DNA of 64,000 nt from Azotobacter vinelandii (GCF_001571105.1 NZ_BCTD01000010.1); one strand, 5' to 3'; counted from the first letter of the stretch, positions 50,063 to 59,389 are shown. A program made the numbers and translations. The notes: generated by a model not told the origin, from the sequence alone.

Positions 50063-51206
50063 AACGATCTTCTGGCTGTGCCTGTCCCTGCCGCTCTTCG
50101 CCTGCCTGGGCTACCCCCTGCTGCTGGCTTGCTGCGCGCCTTTCCAGCGCCCGCCGCCCAGCGGTGCGCCGACGCCGCCGCCGCGGGTCAGCGTGATCGT
50201 CGCCGCCCACGACGAGGAACGGCACATCGGGGCCAAGCTGCGCTCGCTGCTGGACGACGACTACCCGCGCGAGCGGCGGCAGATCATCGTCGCCAGCGAC
50301 GGCTCGCGCGACGCCACCGTGGCCCTGGCCCGGCACATCGCCCAAGGCAATCCCTGGGATGACATCCGGGTGCTGGACCTGCCGCGCGGCGGCAAGGCCG
50401 CGGCGCTGAACGCCGCGGTGGCCCTGGCCTACGGCGAGATCCTGGTGTTCAGCGACGCCGACACCCTGTGGCACGGCGACACCCTGCGCCAGTTGATCGC
50501 GCCCTTCGCCGACCCGCGGGTCGGCGCCAGCGCCGGCAACGTGACCATCCCCGACGGCGGCCGGGCGCTGGCCATCGGCGACCGCGTCTACCGCGCCTAC
50601 GAGACCTGGCTGCGCCGCCTGGAAAGCCGCAACGGCTGCCTGGCCTCGGCCGACGGCGGCCTGCAGGCCCTGCGCCGCGAGCTGTTCCAGCCGGTGCCGG
50701 ACGACGTCACCGACGACTTCTTCCTGGTCACCTGCGCGCCGCTGGCCGGGCGGCGCATCGTCTTCGCCGAGGCCGCGCGGGTCACCGACCGGGGCGTGGA
50801 GTCGGCGCAGGGCCAGTTCCGCCGCCGCCGGCGGATCACCGTCCAGGGCCTGCAGAGCCTGGCGCGCCGGCGCGAACTGCTCGACCCGGCCCGGCACGGC
50901 CTGTTCGCCCTGGCGCTGATCACCCACAAGTTGCTCCGCCGATTCGCCCCGCTGCTGCTGGTTCCGTTGCTGGCGAGCAATCTCTGGCTGTGGGGCGCAG
51001 GCGGCTTCTACCGCTTCGCCCTGCTCGCCCAACTCGCCGGCTACGGGCTGGCGCTGATCGGCCTGCTCGGCCGCCACCGGCGCCTGCCCAGGCCCTTCCG
51101 CCTGGCCGCCTGCGCCCTGGTGACCCTGGGCGCCATGGGCGTCGGGGTCTGGCAGTTCCTCGGCGGCTACCGTTACCGGCAATGGAATCCACAACAGAGT
51201 CGATAG
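50055..51206 (+). CDS. Glycosyltransferase family 2, processive-type, second copy
   Basis: A 383-residue membrane GT2. One N-terminal helix (about 5-28) precedes the GT-A domain: VSVIVAAHDEERHIGAKLRSLL, IIVASDGSRDATV, ILVFSDADTLW (DxD), then DDVTDDFFLVT (TDD in place of TED) and QFRRRRRITVQG at the place of the QxxRW motif. It closes with three or four helices (about 300-375). This is the layout of hyaluronan/chitin-synthase-like enzymes, though the degenerate QRRRR suggests non-processive use. Start GTG at 50055. Confidence 0.85.
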   Translation: MAETIFWLCLSLPLFACLGYPLLLACCAPFQRPPPSGAPTPPPRVSVIVAAHDEERHIGAKLRSLLDDDYPRERRQIIVASDGSRDATVALARHIAQGNPWDDIRVLDLPRGGKAAALNAAVALAYGEILVFSDADTLWHGDTLRQLIAPFADPRVGASAGNVTIPDGGRALAIGDRVYRAYETWLRRLESRNGCLASADGGLQALRRELFQPVPDDVTDDFFLVTCAPLAGRRIVFAEAARVTDRGVESAQGQFRRRRRITVQGLQSLARRRELLDPARHGLFALALITHKLLRRFAPLLLVPLLASNLWLWGAGGFYRFALLAQLAGYGLALIGLLGRHRRLPRPFRLAACALVTLGAMGVGVWQFLGGYRYRQWNPQQSR

Positions 51207-51215
51207 GGACCTCGC

Positions 51216-52271
51216 ATGATGCTCAAGCAGATGATCAAGGCCGGCACCGGCTGGCTCTACCTCGATACCCCCGCGGGACGGCGCCTGCTGCGCGGGACCG
51301 GGACCATCCTGATGCTGCACCGGGTGGTGGCCGACGACGCCCTGGCGGACCTGCCGCACCGCAAGGAGCTGTGCATCGGCATGCAGGCCTTCGACCGTCT
51401 GCTGCTCTGGCTCGGACGGCACTTCGAGTGCGTGCCGCTCGCCGAACTGCTCGCCCCGGACGGACCGACGGACGGCCCGCCGCGCCTGGCCCTGACCTTC
51501 GACGACGGCTGGCGCGACAACGCCCTGCACGCCTTCCCGCTGCTCAAGGAGCACCGCATGCCGGCGAGCGTCTTCCTGTCCACCGACTTCATCGGCAGCA
51601 CGCGGCGCTTCTGGTGGGAAGCCATCGGCGAAACCCTCTGGGGCAGCTTCGGCGAGGAAGCGCGCGAACGGCTCTGCGTGCGCTTGCGCCGCCATCTCGG
51701 CCCGCCGGACGAACTCCGCGCGGCGGCGCCCGAGCAGCCGCGCAGCCTGGCCCTCGACCGGTTCCTGCAGCGTCTGAAAAGCCTGCCGCCGGCCACCCTG
51801 CAGGCACTCGCCGACGACTGCCCGAGCCCAGCCGAGCCGCACGCCCTGGACTGGCGACAGGTGCGCGAGATGGAGGCCTCGGGACTGCTGCGCTTCGGCC
51901 CGCACGGCGCCAGCCACGCGATCCTCACCGGACTCGACGACGCCAGCCTGCGGGCCGAGCTGCACCGCTCCCACGAGGCCATCGCCACGCATTGCCGCGA
52001 GCCGCTGCCGGTCTACTGCTACCCCAACGGCGACCATGACGAGCGCGTGCGCGCCGCCCTCGCGTGCCTGGGCTACGGCCATGCGCTGAGCACCCGCCCC
52101 GGCCTGCACCACCAGCGCCAGGGAGCGCCGCTGTCGCTGCCGCGCATCGGCGTCTGCCAGCACAGCGCACGCCAGCCCGCCCTGCTCGGCTGGCGCATCC
52201 TGCAGGGCGCCCGCCGGCACGTCGCGCCGGCCCTGCCGGCGCTGCACACCAGCGAGGCATCGGGTCGATGA
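51216..52271 (+). CDS. NodB-type polysaccharide deacetylase
   Basis: A 351-residue carbohydrate esterase 4 family protein. Motif 1 is LALTFDDGWRDN (catalytic Asp and metal Asp); motif 2 is FGPHGASHAILTG (HxxxH metal ligands); YCYPNGDHDER provides a later motif. N-terminal GTILMLHRVV is typical of EPS-cluster members. No signal peptide is evident, so it may act on lipid-linked intermediates in the cytoplasm. It would remove N- or O-acetyl groups from the polysaccharide or its precursor. Confidence 0.85.
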   Translation: MMLKQMIKAGTGWLYLDTPAGRRLLRGTGTILMLHRVVADDALADLPHRKELCIGMQAFDRLLLWLGRHFECVPLAELLAPDGPTDGPPRLALTFDDGWRDNALHAFPLLKEHRMPASVFLSTDFIGSTRRFWWEAIGETLWGSFGEEARERLCVRLRRHLGPPDELRAAAPEQPRSLALDRFLQRLKSLPPATLQALADDCPSPAEPHALDWRQVREMEASGLLRFGPHGASHAILTGLDDASLRAELHRSHEAIATHCREPLPVYCYPNGDHDERVRAALACLGYGHALSTRPGLHHQRQGAPLSLPRIGVCQHSARQPALLGWRILQGARRHVAPALPALHTSEASGR

Positions 52272-53569
52272 CGCGCAACCAGTATCTCCGCCACCTGCTG
52301 CTCAGTATCGGCACCAGCCTGGCGATGCTGGCCCTGCGCCTGTTGCGCAACATCCTGCTGGCACGCATCCTCGGTCCCGCCGACCGCGGCCTGTTCGCCC
52401 TGCTCAGCGCCCTGCCGGAGCTGATCGGCGCGGTCACCAGCGGCGGGCTGAACACCGCCGTCGGCTACCAGGCCGCGCGCCAGCGGCCGATGGGGCTGCT
52501 GCTGACGCTGATGCTGCTTTACGGCTGCCTGGCCTCGGCGCTGGCCACCCTGCTCGGCGTCCGGGCGCTGGACGCCTTCGGCCCGGAACTGGCGATCACC
52601 GTCCAGCTCGGCCCCTTCGCCGGCTTGCTGCTGCTGGCCGTGCCGCTGTTCGTGCTGAAAAGCGCCCTGCTCACCCTGCACAACGCCGACGGCCGGGTCG
52701 GCGCCTTCAACGGCCTGCGCCTGCTGGAATCGCTGACGCCGCTGGTGCTGTTCCTCGCCCTGTTCTGGATATGGCCGCACGCCGCGCTGAATGCCGCGCT
52801 GATCGGCTGGCTCGGCGGCCTGGGCCTGGTGGTGGCGGTCGGCCTCTGCCTGCTCGCCCGCCACCACAGCATCCGTCCGCACTGGGATTCGGCGAGCCAG
52901 GGCGAACTGCTGCGCTTCGGCGGGCGCAGCCATCCCGACGTACTGTTCCAGCAGTTGCTGATGCGCGCCGACTACCTGCTCATCGGCCTGTTCTTCGACA
53001 GCCGGGCGCTGGGCTACTACGCCATGGCCACCGCCGCCGCCGAGCTGCTGTTCATCGTTCCCGAGGCGGTCACCACGCCCCTGATGAAACGCCTGCTGCA
53101 GCAGGGCGAGGGCATCGAACGGCTCACCCCGCTGGCCCTGCGCCTGACCGGCACCGTCATGCTCCTCGCCTGCCTGGGCATGGCGCTGGTCGGCGAGCGG
53201 CTGATCGTGCTGCTGTTCGGCGATGCCTTCCGTCCCGCCTACCCGGCCCTGCTGGCCCTGCTGCCCGGCATGTTCGGCCTGTGCTATTCGAGCATCCTGC
53301 GCCTGGACCTGCTCGGCAAGGAGCGCCCCGGCACCCTTTCCGTCCTCGCCGGCGGCGCCGCGGCCCTGAACCTGCTGCTGGCGGTGTCGCTGATCCCGGT
53401 GTGGGGCATCGTCGGCGCCGCGATCGCCTCGTCGGTCGCCTACGGCGCCCTGGCCCTGGCCATGCTGCTGCTCTACTGGCGGGTCAGCGGGGTCGACTTC
53501 GGCCAGACCCTGCTGATCCTGCCCGGCGACCTGCGCCTGCTGCGCGCGCAACGGGGGACGGCGATATGA
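52268..53569 (+). CDS. Oligosaccharide flippase (Wzx/MATE-like)
   Basis: A 433-residue protein with about twelve transmembrane helices. The opening SIGTSLAMLALRLLRNILLARILGPADRGLFALLSALPELIGAVTSGG and the later RADYLLIGLFFDSRALGYYAMATAAAELLFIVPEAVTTPLMKRL are the patterns of Wzx-type polysaccharide flippases. It would move the lipid-linked repeat unit across the inner membrane. ATG at 52268 overlaps the deacetylase stop by four bases. Confidence 0.88.
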   Translation: MTRNQYLRHLLLSIGTSLAMLALRLLRNILLARILGPADRGLFALLSALPELIGAVTSGGLNTAVGYQAARQRPMGLLLTLMLLYGCLASALATLLGVRALDAFGPELAITVQLGPFAGLLLLAVPLFVLKSALLTLHNADGRVGAFNGLRLLESLTPLVLFLALFWIWPHAALNAALIGWLGGLGLVVAVGLCLLARHHSIRPHWDSASQGELLRFGGRSHPDVLFQQLLMRADYLLIGLFFDSRALGYYAMATAAAELLFIVPEAVTTPLMKRLLQQGEGIERLTPLALRLTGTVMLLACLGMALVGERLIVLLFGDAFRPAYPALLALLPGMFGLCYSSILRLDLLGKERPGTLSVLAGGAAALNLLLAVSLIPVWGIVGAAIASSVAYGALALAMLLLYWRVSGVDFGQTLLILPGDLRLLRAQRGTAI

Positions 53570-55506
53570 ACGGCTGGCGCATCCTGCTCTTCGGCGGCCT
53601 GCTGCTCGGCGCACAATTGCCGCCAGCGCCGGCCCAGGACTGGAGCGGCATCCGCGACGGCGCGCTGTACCTGCGCGCGCCGCAGGGCGACACCCTGCAG
53701 GTCGACTGGCGGCCGGCCTGGCAGGCCGAGGCCAACGCCGAGCACCTCTACCTGCAGGCCGGCGACGGCCGCCTGCTCGCCCAGCGCGACATCGCCGCCG
53801 CGGAAACCCGCGGCAGCCAGCGCTGGACGCTGCCCGCCGGGAACGGCGACCTGCGCCTGGAGATCCCCGGCTACAGTTTCCGCCTCTACCGGGTCCGCCA
53901 TGGCGACGACACCGCTGCGCTGTTCGAGCCGGTCAAGCAGCATTTCTGCGCCGAACTGCCGGCCGGCACGCAGTTGTACTTCCGTGTGCGCGCCGGCGAA
54001 CGCGCGGTGCTCGCCGGCAAGTACCACGGCGGCGTCGACGGCCTGCACGTCGAGCGCCTGAGCGACGGCCACCAGCTCGACCTGCCGCTGTCGCGCGACA
54101 GCCACTACAGCCGCAGCGACCGCATCGAGCTGCCCGTTGCCGAGCGGGACCAGGTGTGGAGCCTGCGCCTGCGCGGGCACGGCAAGGCCGCCTTCTGGCT
54201 GGACGGCAGCGCCAACCTGTTCGCCCGGCGCCCGGAACACCTGTTCAGCCCCGAACTGGAGCGGGGCCGGGTCGGGCTGACGCTGCACGACGAGGTCGCC
54301 GGCCCCACGCCCCGGCTCGGCGTGGGCCTGCCCTACACGCCGCCGGAGGCGCCCGAACTGCTCGCCCGGCTGGCGCCGCGCGCGGCCAACCACTACAGCT
54401 TCGTCGACGTCACGGTGCGCCGCCCGCACCACGAGCAGGCCTTCCGCCCGCTGTACTTCACGCGCTACGGCATCGACGCCGACAGCACCCTGCTGTCGCA
54501 GACCGGCCGCCGCTCGGTGCTCGAGGCCGACGACGCCAGCCATGCCGGACTCGCCGCCTGGATCGACGGCATCCGCGCGCTCGGCGGCGCCGGCCGCCAC
54601 TACATCTCCTTCGCCGACGAGCCCAACCTCAGCTATCCCGACTACCCCAGCTTCGCCAGCTACTTCGCCGCCATGGCCCGCCAGGTCCGCGCGACGGCCG
54701 GCGCGCGCGAGGCCGGCATCCGCATCGCGGTGCCGGCCTCCTCGCGCCTGGTCAACGGCCCGACCAGCGCCGACGCCAGCGCGCGCCGCGGCCTGGACTG
54801 GGCGCGCCGGCTGCTGGCCTCGCACGACGAGGAAATCGACGCCCTGGCCTGGCACGAATGGATGGTCCGCGACCTGCGCGCCACCCGCGTCTATCGCGAC
54901 AGCGTGCGCCAGGCCGCGCAACTGGTCGGCCTGGACGAGCACGGCCGGCCGCGCAAGGCCCTGCTGCTGGAGCAGACCAACCTGTCCAGCGGCAACGACG
55001 TCAGCCCCTACGAGCAGGAAACCCGCTTCGCCGCGCTCTGGTGGGCCTCGGTGGCGATCAACGCGGCCCAGGACGGCCTGCTCGAACAGCTCAACTGGTT
55101 CCTCGCCACCGACGACGAAGAGCACTTCAAGGGCATGATCGGCCGGACCGGCGACGGCCGCTACGTGCTCAAACCGGTCGGCGAGGCCATGGCTTTCATG
55201 CAGCGGCACTGGCAGCAGGAAGTCCTGCGCTTGGACAACGACGCCTTCGAGGTGGACACGCTGGCCATGCGCACGGGTTCCCGTCTGGTCCTGTTCGGCG
55301 TGAACAAGACGCCACGACGCCAGGAGGTACGCCTGAGCGGCGCCCCCCTGGCCTGCCATGCCCAGGACCCGCCGCGCCTGCGCCTGTTCGACGCGGAGGC
55401 GCCCGACGCGACGTCCGACGCGGCTGTCCTCGACTGCACGCAGCGACCATGGCGCTTCGGCCTGCCGGGGGAAAGCCTCTTCGTCCTCGAATGGACGGCG
55501 CCCTGA
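53566..55506 (+). CDS. Secreted GH-A-clan-like glycosidase of the EPS operon
   Basis: A 646-residue exported protein (signal peptide to about residue 24, PAPAQDW). The first 290 residues look like beta-rich carbohydrate-binding or jelly-roll modules. From about 300 a TIM-barrel-like region includes HYISFADEPNLSYPDYPSFASYF, where the E of DEPN (about residue 352) matches the acid/base position of clan GH-A enzymes. KALLLEQTNLSSG (Glu about 469) could hold the nucleophile. It resembles GH39-type proteins in layout but is not a clear family member. In other EPS systems a periplasmic hydrolase trims or releases the polymer; that role is inferred. Confidence 0.6.
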   Translation: MNGWRILLFGGLLLGAQLPPAPAQDWSGIRDGALYLRAPQGDTLQVDWRPAWQAEANAEHLYLQAGDGRLLAQRDIAAAETRGSQRWTLPAGNGDLRLEIPGYSFRLYRVRHGDDTAALFEPVKQHFCAELPAGTQLYFRVRAGERAVLAGKYHGGVDGLHVERLSDGHQLDLPLSRDSHYSRSDRIELPVAERDQVWSLRLRGHGKAAFWLDGSANLFARRPEHLFSPELERGRVGLTLHDEVAGPTPRLGVGLPYTPPEAPELLARLAPRAANHYSFVDVTVRRPHHEQAFRPLYFTRYGIDADSTLLSQTGRRSVLEADDASHAGLAAWIDGIRALGGAGRHYISFADEPNLSYPDYPSFASYFAAMARQVRATAGAREAGIRIAVPASSRLVNGPTSADASARRGLDWARRLLASHDEEIDALAWHEWMVRDLRATRVYRDSVRQAAQLVGLDEHGRPRKALLLEQTNLSSGNDVSPYEQETRFAALWWASVAINAAQDGLLEQLNWFLATDDEEHFKGMIGRTGDGRYVLKPVGEAMAFMQRHWQQEVLRLDNDAFEVDTLAMRTGSRLVLFGVNKTPRRQEVRLSGAPLACHAQDPPRLRLFDAEAPDATSDAAVLDCTQRPWRFGLPGESLFVLEWTAP

Positions 55507-55647
55507 GCCCCCGGGCCGGGTGGCGCCGCAAGGGCCGGCCCGGTCCCCGGCGCGGACGGCCGGAGACAAGCCGGGCACTCCGGCGCCCGGCTGCTACGCT
55601 GCTTTACGACATGCCGAGCGAGCTACCCATCGAGGACGGACCTCACC

Positions 55648-56787
55648 ATGGACTATCGCTTCGAATGGACCACCAGCCTCTGCGCGCCCGACTTTCCCCA
55701 CGAGGCCTACGCCAGGCTCCATGCTCTGGTGCCGCAGGCCACCCCGTTCAACCGGCTCGGCTGGCTGCGGGCCGCTGAGCGCGCCCTCGAAGCGGAACAG
55801 CGCCTGCACGTGCTGCTGGCCTGGGAAGGCCGCGAACTGCGCCTGTGCCTGCCGCTGGTGCGTAGCCGCGAGCGCCGCCTCGGCCTGCGCTGGACGATCC
55901 TGCGCCATCTCGGCTATCCGCTCGGCGACCGCATCGCCCTGCTCTGCCAACTCGACGAAAACGGCCGGCGCCGGGCGCGCGAGGCCATCCACCGGCATCT
56001 GCCGCATGCCCTCCTGCAACTGCACGAACTGGCCGCGGATGGCGAGCAGCAAACCCTGCTCGAAGGCTGGGCCGTGGCCAGTTCGAGCCACGAAAAGCGC
56101 ACGAGCTGCCGGGTGCCGGTGCACGCGATCGGCGAGGACGACCGGCGCGAACCGTCCGGCGACCTGCGCTACAAGTTGCGCCGGGCGCGCAAGCGCGCGG
56201 CCGCCTGCGACGCTCGGATACGCCGGCTGAGCCCGGACGGCGCGAGCATCGGCGCCGCACTGGAGACCATCGCCGCGGTCGAGCGGGCCAGTTGGAAGGG
56301 CGCGCAGGGCGTCGGCATCTTCTCCGGCGAACGGCGCCGGCAATGGATGCGCGAGGCCTTCGGCGAACTCGCCGCGGACGGCCTGGTGCGCATCGTCCTG
56401 CTCGAACACGGCGGCCGCTGCATCAGCTACCGCCTCGGGCTCCTCGAACACGGCCGGCTGTACGACTACAACCTGGCCTTCCTGCCGGACTACGCCGAAC
56501 TCGGCAGCGGCCGCCTGCTGCTGGACGAATGGATCCGCTGGGGCCTGGAGGAGGGCTGGCGGTACGTCGACGCCTCGCGGGTCAGCCTGCGCGATTCCAG
56601 CCATCAACTGCACGAACGCATGACCGGCGCGGTCCTGCAACTGCGCTGGAGCCTCTACTCCCGGCGCCCCGAGGGCATCGCCCTGGGCCTCGCCTACCGC
56701 CTCTGGAGCGCCCTCAAGGCCCGGCGCCGGAGCGCCATGGTCCGCGCCTCCGCCGACACAGGAGAACGCCCATGCCCAACCGAGTGA
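55648..56787 (+). CDS. GNAT-fold acyltransferase, CelD/BcsL type (Acetyltransf_6-like)
   Basis: A 379-residue cytosolic protein. It has the FNRLGWLRAAERAL and LRLCLPLVRSRERRLGLRW N-terminal pattern of the CelD/BcsL/FemAB-like group, then AVERASWKG and a C-terminal GNAT half with GRCISYRLGLLEHGRLYDYNLAFLPDYAELGSGRLLLDEWI. Members in cellulose and EPS loci are thought to acetylate sugars or precursors. It follows the GH-like gene by about 140 bases and overlaps the ChbG-like gene by 16. Substrate unproven. Confidence 0.78.
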   Translation: MDYRFEWTTSLCAPDFPHEAYARLHALVPQATPFNRLGWLRAAERALEAEQRLHVLLAWEGRELRLCLPLVRSRERRLGLRWTILRHLGYPLGDRIALLCQLDENGRRRAREAIHRHLPHALLQLHELAADGEQQTLLEGWAVASSSHEKRTSCRVPVHAIGEDDRREPSGDLRYKLRRARKRAAACDARIRRLSPDGASIGAALETIAAVERASWKGAQGVGIFSGERRRQWMREAFGELAADGLVRIVLLEHGGRCISYRLGLLEHGRLYDYNLAFLPDYAELGSGRLLLDEWIRWGLEEGWRYVDASRVSLRDSSHQLHERMTGAVLQLRWSLYSRRPEGIALGLAYRLWSALKARRRSAMVRASADTGERPCPTE

Positions 56788-57557
56788 TCGTCAATGCCGA
56801 CGACTTCGGCCTGAACCGCGAAGAGAACGCCGTCATCGTCCGCGCCTTCCGTTGCGGGCTGATCAGCTCGGCCACCCTGATGGCGAACATGCCGGCGTTC
56901 GCCCAGGCCTGCGCGCTGATCCACGCCGAGGGCCTGCACGGCCGGGTCGGCCTGCACGTCAACCTCACCCACGGCCGACCGCTGAGCGACGCCATCGCCA
57001 GCCTGTCCTGCTTCTGCGACGCGGCCGGCGAATTCCGCCTGCGCCTGCCGCGCCATCGCCTGTGGCTGGGCCGCGCCACGCGCGCGGCGATCGACGAGGA
57101 ACTGGAAGCGCAATGGCAGCGTTGCCTGTACCACGGGGTGCGGCCCAGCCATCTGGACTCCCACCAGCACGTGCACAACATCTGGCCGGTCGGCGAACAA
57201 CTGGCGCGCTTCGCCGCCGCCCGCGGCGTGCCGCTGCGCCTGGCGCGCAACCTGGGAAACAACCTCGGCCCGACCAAACGGTTGTTCAAGAGCCTGCTCA
57301 ACCGGCGCCTGCGCCAGTTGGCCGGGCGCTGCGCCGAACACGTCTGCACCACGGCCGACCTGCGCGACCAGCCCCTGCCGGCGCAGGGCACGCTGGAGGT
57401 GATCGCCCACCCCTGCAACCTCGACCGGGACTTCGGCGACGCCTACCTGGCTCCCGGCGAATCCCTCGCCGCCCTGCTCGAACGCCGCCTCGGCAGCGTC
57501 CCGCGAACCGCCTACGGCATCGTGGAAAGGCCCGCGGGCAGTCCGTGCCCGCCGTGA
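56772..57557 (+). CDS. ChbG/YdjC (HpnK-like) carbohydrate deacetylase
   Basis: A 261-residue metal-dependent deacetylase: VIVNADDFGLNREENAVIVRAF (two metal-binding Asp), GRVGLHVNLTHGRPLS (His) and PSHLDSHQHVHNIWPV (HxHxH region), ending in EVIAHPCNLDRDF. E. coli ChbG removes an acetyl group from chito-oligosaccharides; HpnK acts on a hopanoid sugar. AGGAGAACG precedes the ATG at 56772. As the last EPS gene it adds a second deacetylase type to the operon, pointing to amino-sugar units. Confidence 0.85.
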   Translation: MPNRVIVNADDFGLNREENAVIVRAFRCGLISSATLMANMPAFAQACALIHAEGLHGRVGLHVNLTHGRPLSDAIASLSCFCDAAGEFRLRLPRHRLWLGRATRAAIDEELEAQWQRCLYHGVRPSHLDSHQHVHNIWPVGEQLARFAAARGVPLRLARNLGNNLGPTKRLFKSLLNRRLRQLAGRCAEHVCTTADLRDQPLPAQGTLEVIAHPCNLDRDFGDAYLAPGESLAALLERRLGSVPRTAYGIVERPAGSPCPP

Positions 57558-57809
57558 GCGGGCGTTGGGAATCGACTGCAGCCGTGCGCTGCACCCGGCG
57601 CGCACGGTGGCGAAGTCCAACCTGCACATGAACGGCGTGCAGAAGCGAAGGTGTCCGCCCGCTCCAGGCGGCGGCGCAGTCAGCCAGATACGCCTGGTAG
57701 AGGTGACGCGCCGCGCCCTGGAGAGAGGCATCGGTCGCGGACATGGACGCTCGCCGATGCCCGCCGATTCCAAGTCGTCACAAGACGCACGCGGACCAGG
57801 GCATCGGGA

Positions 57810-58205
57810 TCAATCCGGCCCATCCACCTTTTCCAGCGCATGGATATCACCGACCGGACAGGGCTCGAGAGCGCCGCCCGGTCCCCTGGAGAAGATACGG
57901 TCCTGCCGGGTCAGTTCGCCCAACGTGGTGCTGTAGGCCAGGGCGTTGTCGATGTCCAGATTGTTGCAGGGACGGCTGAACTCGATCAGGTAGCGCCGGC
58001 CGGGATCGTCGCGCAGGACGATGTGCCGCTTGTCCAGGTATTCCCAGTGGGAGAGGTCGTAGCGGCGGATCGACTCCACCCGTTCGCCCAGCCGGTAACC
58101 GCTCCCGGCCAGGCGCTGCTCCAGTGTCTCCCCTTCCGGTCGCGGCCGGCCGCCACAACCGGCCAGCGACACGGCGATCAGTCCCGCCAGCAGGATTCTG
58201 CCCAT
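57810..58205 (-). CDS. Small lipoprotein, DUF6491-like
   Basis: A 131-residue lipoprotein: signal MGRILLAGLIAVSLAGCGG with lipobox LAGC, then HWEYLDKRHIVLRDDPGRRYLIEFSRPCNNLD and a C-terminal PCPVGDIHALEK. The W..LD..H..LRD, YLIEF..PC and C.VGDI pattern resembles DUF6491 proteins as I recall them. ATG at 58205 with AGGAGG upstream. Function unknown. It lies downstream of the galactarate operon but behind that operon's terminator, so it is probably separately expressed. The 57558-57809 gap after it holds nothing I can support. Confidence 0.7.
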   Translation of the reverse strand: MGRILLAGLIAVSLAGCGGRPRPEGETLEQRLAGSGYRLGERVESIRRYDLSHWEYLDKRHIVLRDDPGRRYLIEFSRPCNNLDIDNALAYSTTLGELTRQDRIFSRGPGGALEPCPVGDIHALEKVDGPD

Positions 58206-58300
58206 GGTGACGCCCCTCCTCGTCGCGCTCGTCCCGGCGTCCGATGGTGCGGGGCTCCATGGCATTTGTCGACCTTGCCACGGGCAGTCCCGCCGCGAAG

Positions 58301-58325
58301 AAAAAGGCGCCCCCCGTGGAGCGCC
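58301..58325 (-). terminator. Galactarate operon terminator
   Basis: Read on the minus strand: GGCGCTCC (58318-58325), a short loop, GGGGCGCC (58306-58313), then five T (plus-strand A at 58301-58305). It lies about 95 bases after the last gene of the operon. Confidence 0.65.
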
Positions 58326-58420
58326 CTACCGCAATCACCAACCACCGAGGGTCGCGCGGCATCGCTGCCGCGCCTCACGGCACCGCCGCCCGGCGGCGCC
58401 ATGATCGACATGGAGAGGCG

Positions 58421-59359
58421 TCAGACCGGGGTCAGCAGTTCTCCCTTGTCGATGAACGTCCGCAGGTTGGCGATGACCAGTTCCTCCATCTGCAGGCGGG
58501 TTTCCTCGGTGGCGCTGCCGATGTGCGGCAGCAGCACCACGTTGGGCATGTCCAGCAGCGCCGCCGGCACCCGCGGCTCGCGCCCGAAGACGTCGAGAGC
58601 CGCGGCGCCGAGCCGGCCCTCGGCCAGCGCCGCGACCAGCGCCGCCTCGTCGACCACCGAGCCGCGCGCCACGTTGACCAGCAGGCCCTTCGGTCCCAGC
58701 GCCGCGAGCACCTCGGCGTTCACCAGGTGGTGGGTCGCCGGGCCGCCCGGACAGGTCAGCACCAGGAAATCGGCCCACTGCGCCAGCTCCACCGGGGAGG
58801 CCGCGTAGCCGTAGGGACAACCGTCCAGCGGCCGGCGGTTGTGGTAGCGCACCTGCATGTCGAAGCCGCTGGAGCGCCGTGCCAGCGCCTGGCCGATGCG
58901 CCCCAGGCCGAGGATGCCCAGGCGCTTGCCGCTGACCCGCGCACCCAGCGGGAAATTGCCGACCAGCCAGTTGCCGGCGCGGACGAAACGGTCGGCCTCG
59001 GCGATCCGCCGCGCGCCGTCGATCAGCAGCCCCATGGCCAGGTCGGCGACGCAGTCGTCGAGCACGTCCGGCGTATTGCTCAGCGGGATGCCGCGCCGGC
59101 GCAGCGGCTCCAGCGGGATGGCGTCGTAACCGACGCCGAAACTGCACACGGCGCGCAGGTTGGGCAAGGCTTCGAGCATCGCTTCCGTGCAGCCGAAGCG
59201 CGCCGAAGTCACCAGCACCTCGAACTGCGCGCCCTGTCCGGCCAGGAAGGCTTGGCCATCGACATGTTTCCAGTACGGCTCGGCACCGTACTCCTCGGCC
59301 ATCCGCCGATTGAAACGCTCGCTCAGCGGGCCGACCTGCAGCACTTTCGGTCCATTCAT
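58421..59359 (-). CDS. D-isomer-specific 2-hydroxyacid dehydrogenase (glyoxylate/hydroxypyruvate reductase-like)
   Basis: A 312-residue NAD(P)-dependent enzyme. The cofactor motif is RLGILGLGRIGQALARR, followed by YHNRRP (Arg residues after the second strand suggest NADPH). Catalytic residues are Arg in NVARGSVVDE, Glu downstream in GREPRVP, and His in LLPHIGSATEETR. FGVGYDAIPLEPLRRRGIPLSNTPDVL is typical of the 2-ketogluconate/hydroxypyruvate reductase group. GAGGAG precedes the ATG. Last gene of the galactarate operon, 30 bases after garD; its exact substrate there (a 2-keto acid) is not known. Confidence 0.85.
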   Translation of the reverse strand: MNGPKVLQVGPLSERFNRRMAEEYGAEPYWKHVDGQAFLAGQGAQFEVLVTSARFGCTEAMLEALPNLRAVCSFGVGYDAIPLEPLRRRGIPLSNTPDVLDDCVADLAMGLLIDGARRIAEADRFVRAGNWLVGNFPLGARVSGKRLGILGLGRIGQALARRSSGFDMQVRYHNRRPLDGCPYGYAASPVELAQWADFLVLTCPGGPATHHLVNAEVLAALGPKGLLVNVARGSVVDEAALVAALAEGRLGAAALDVFGREPRVPAALLDMPNVVLLPHIGSATEETRLQMEELVIANLRTFIDKGELLTPV

Positions 59360-59389
59360 CGAAAACTCCTCGACTGGATTGATCCGGCC

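Noticed and set aside
57558..57809. Possible small gene on the minus strand after the EPS operon
   Set aside because: An open frame overlaps the end of the ChbG-like gene and shows no ribosome-binding site or similarity; left as intergenic.
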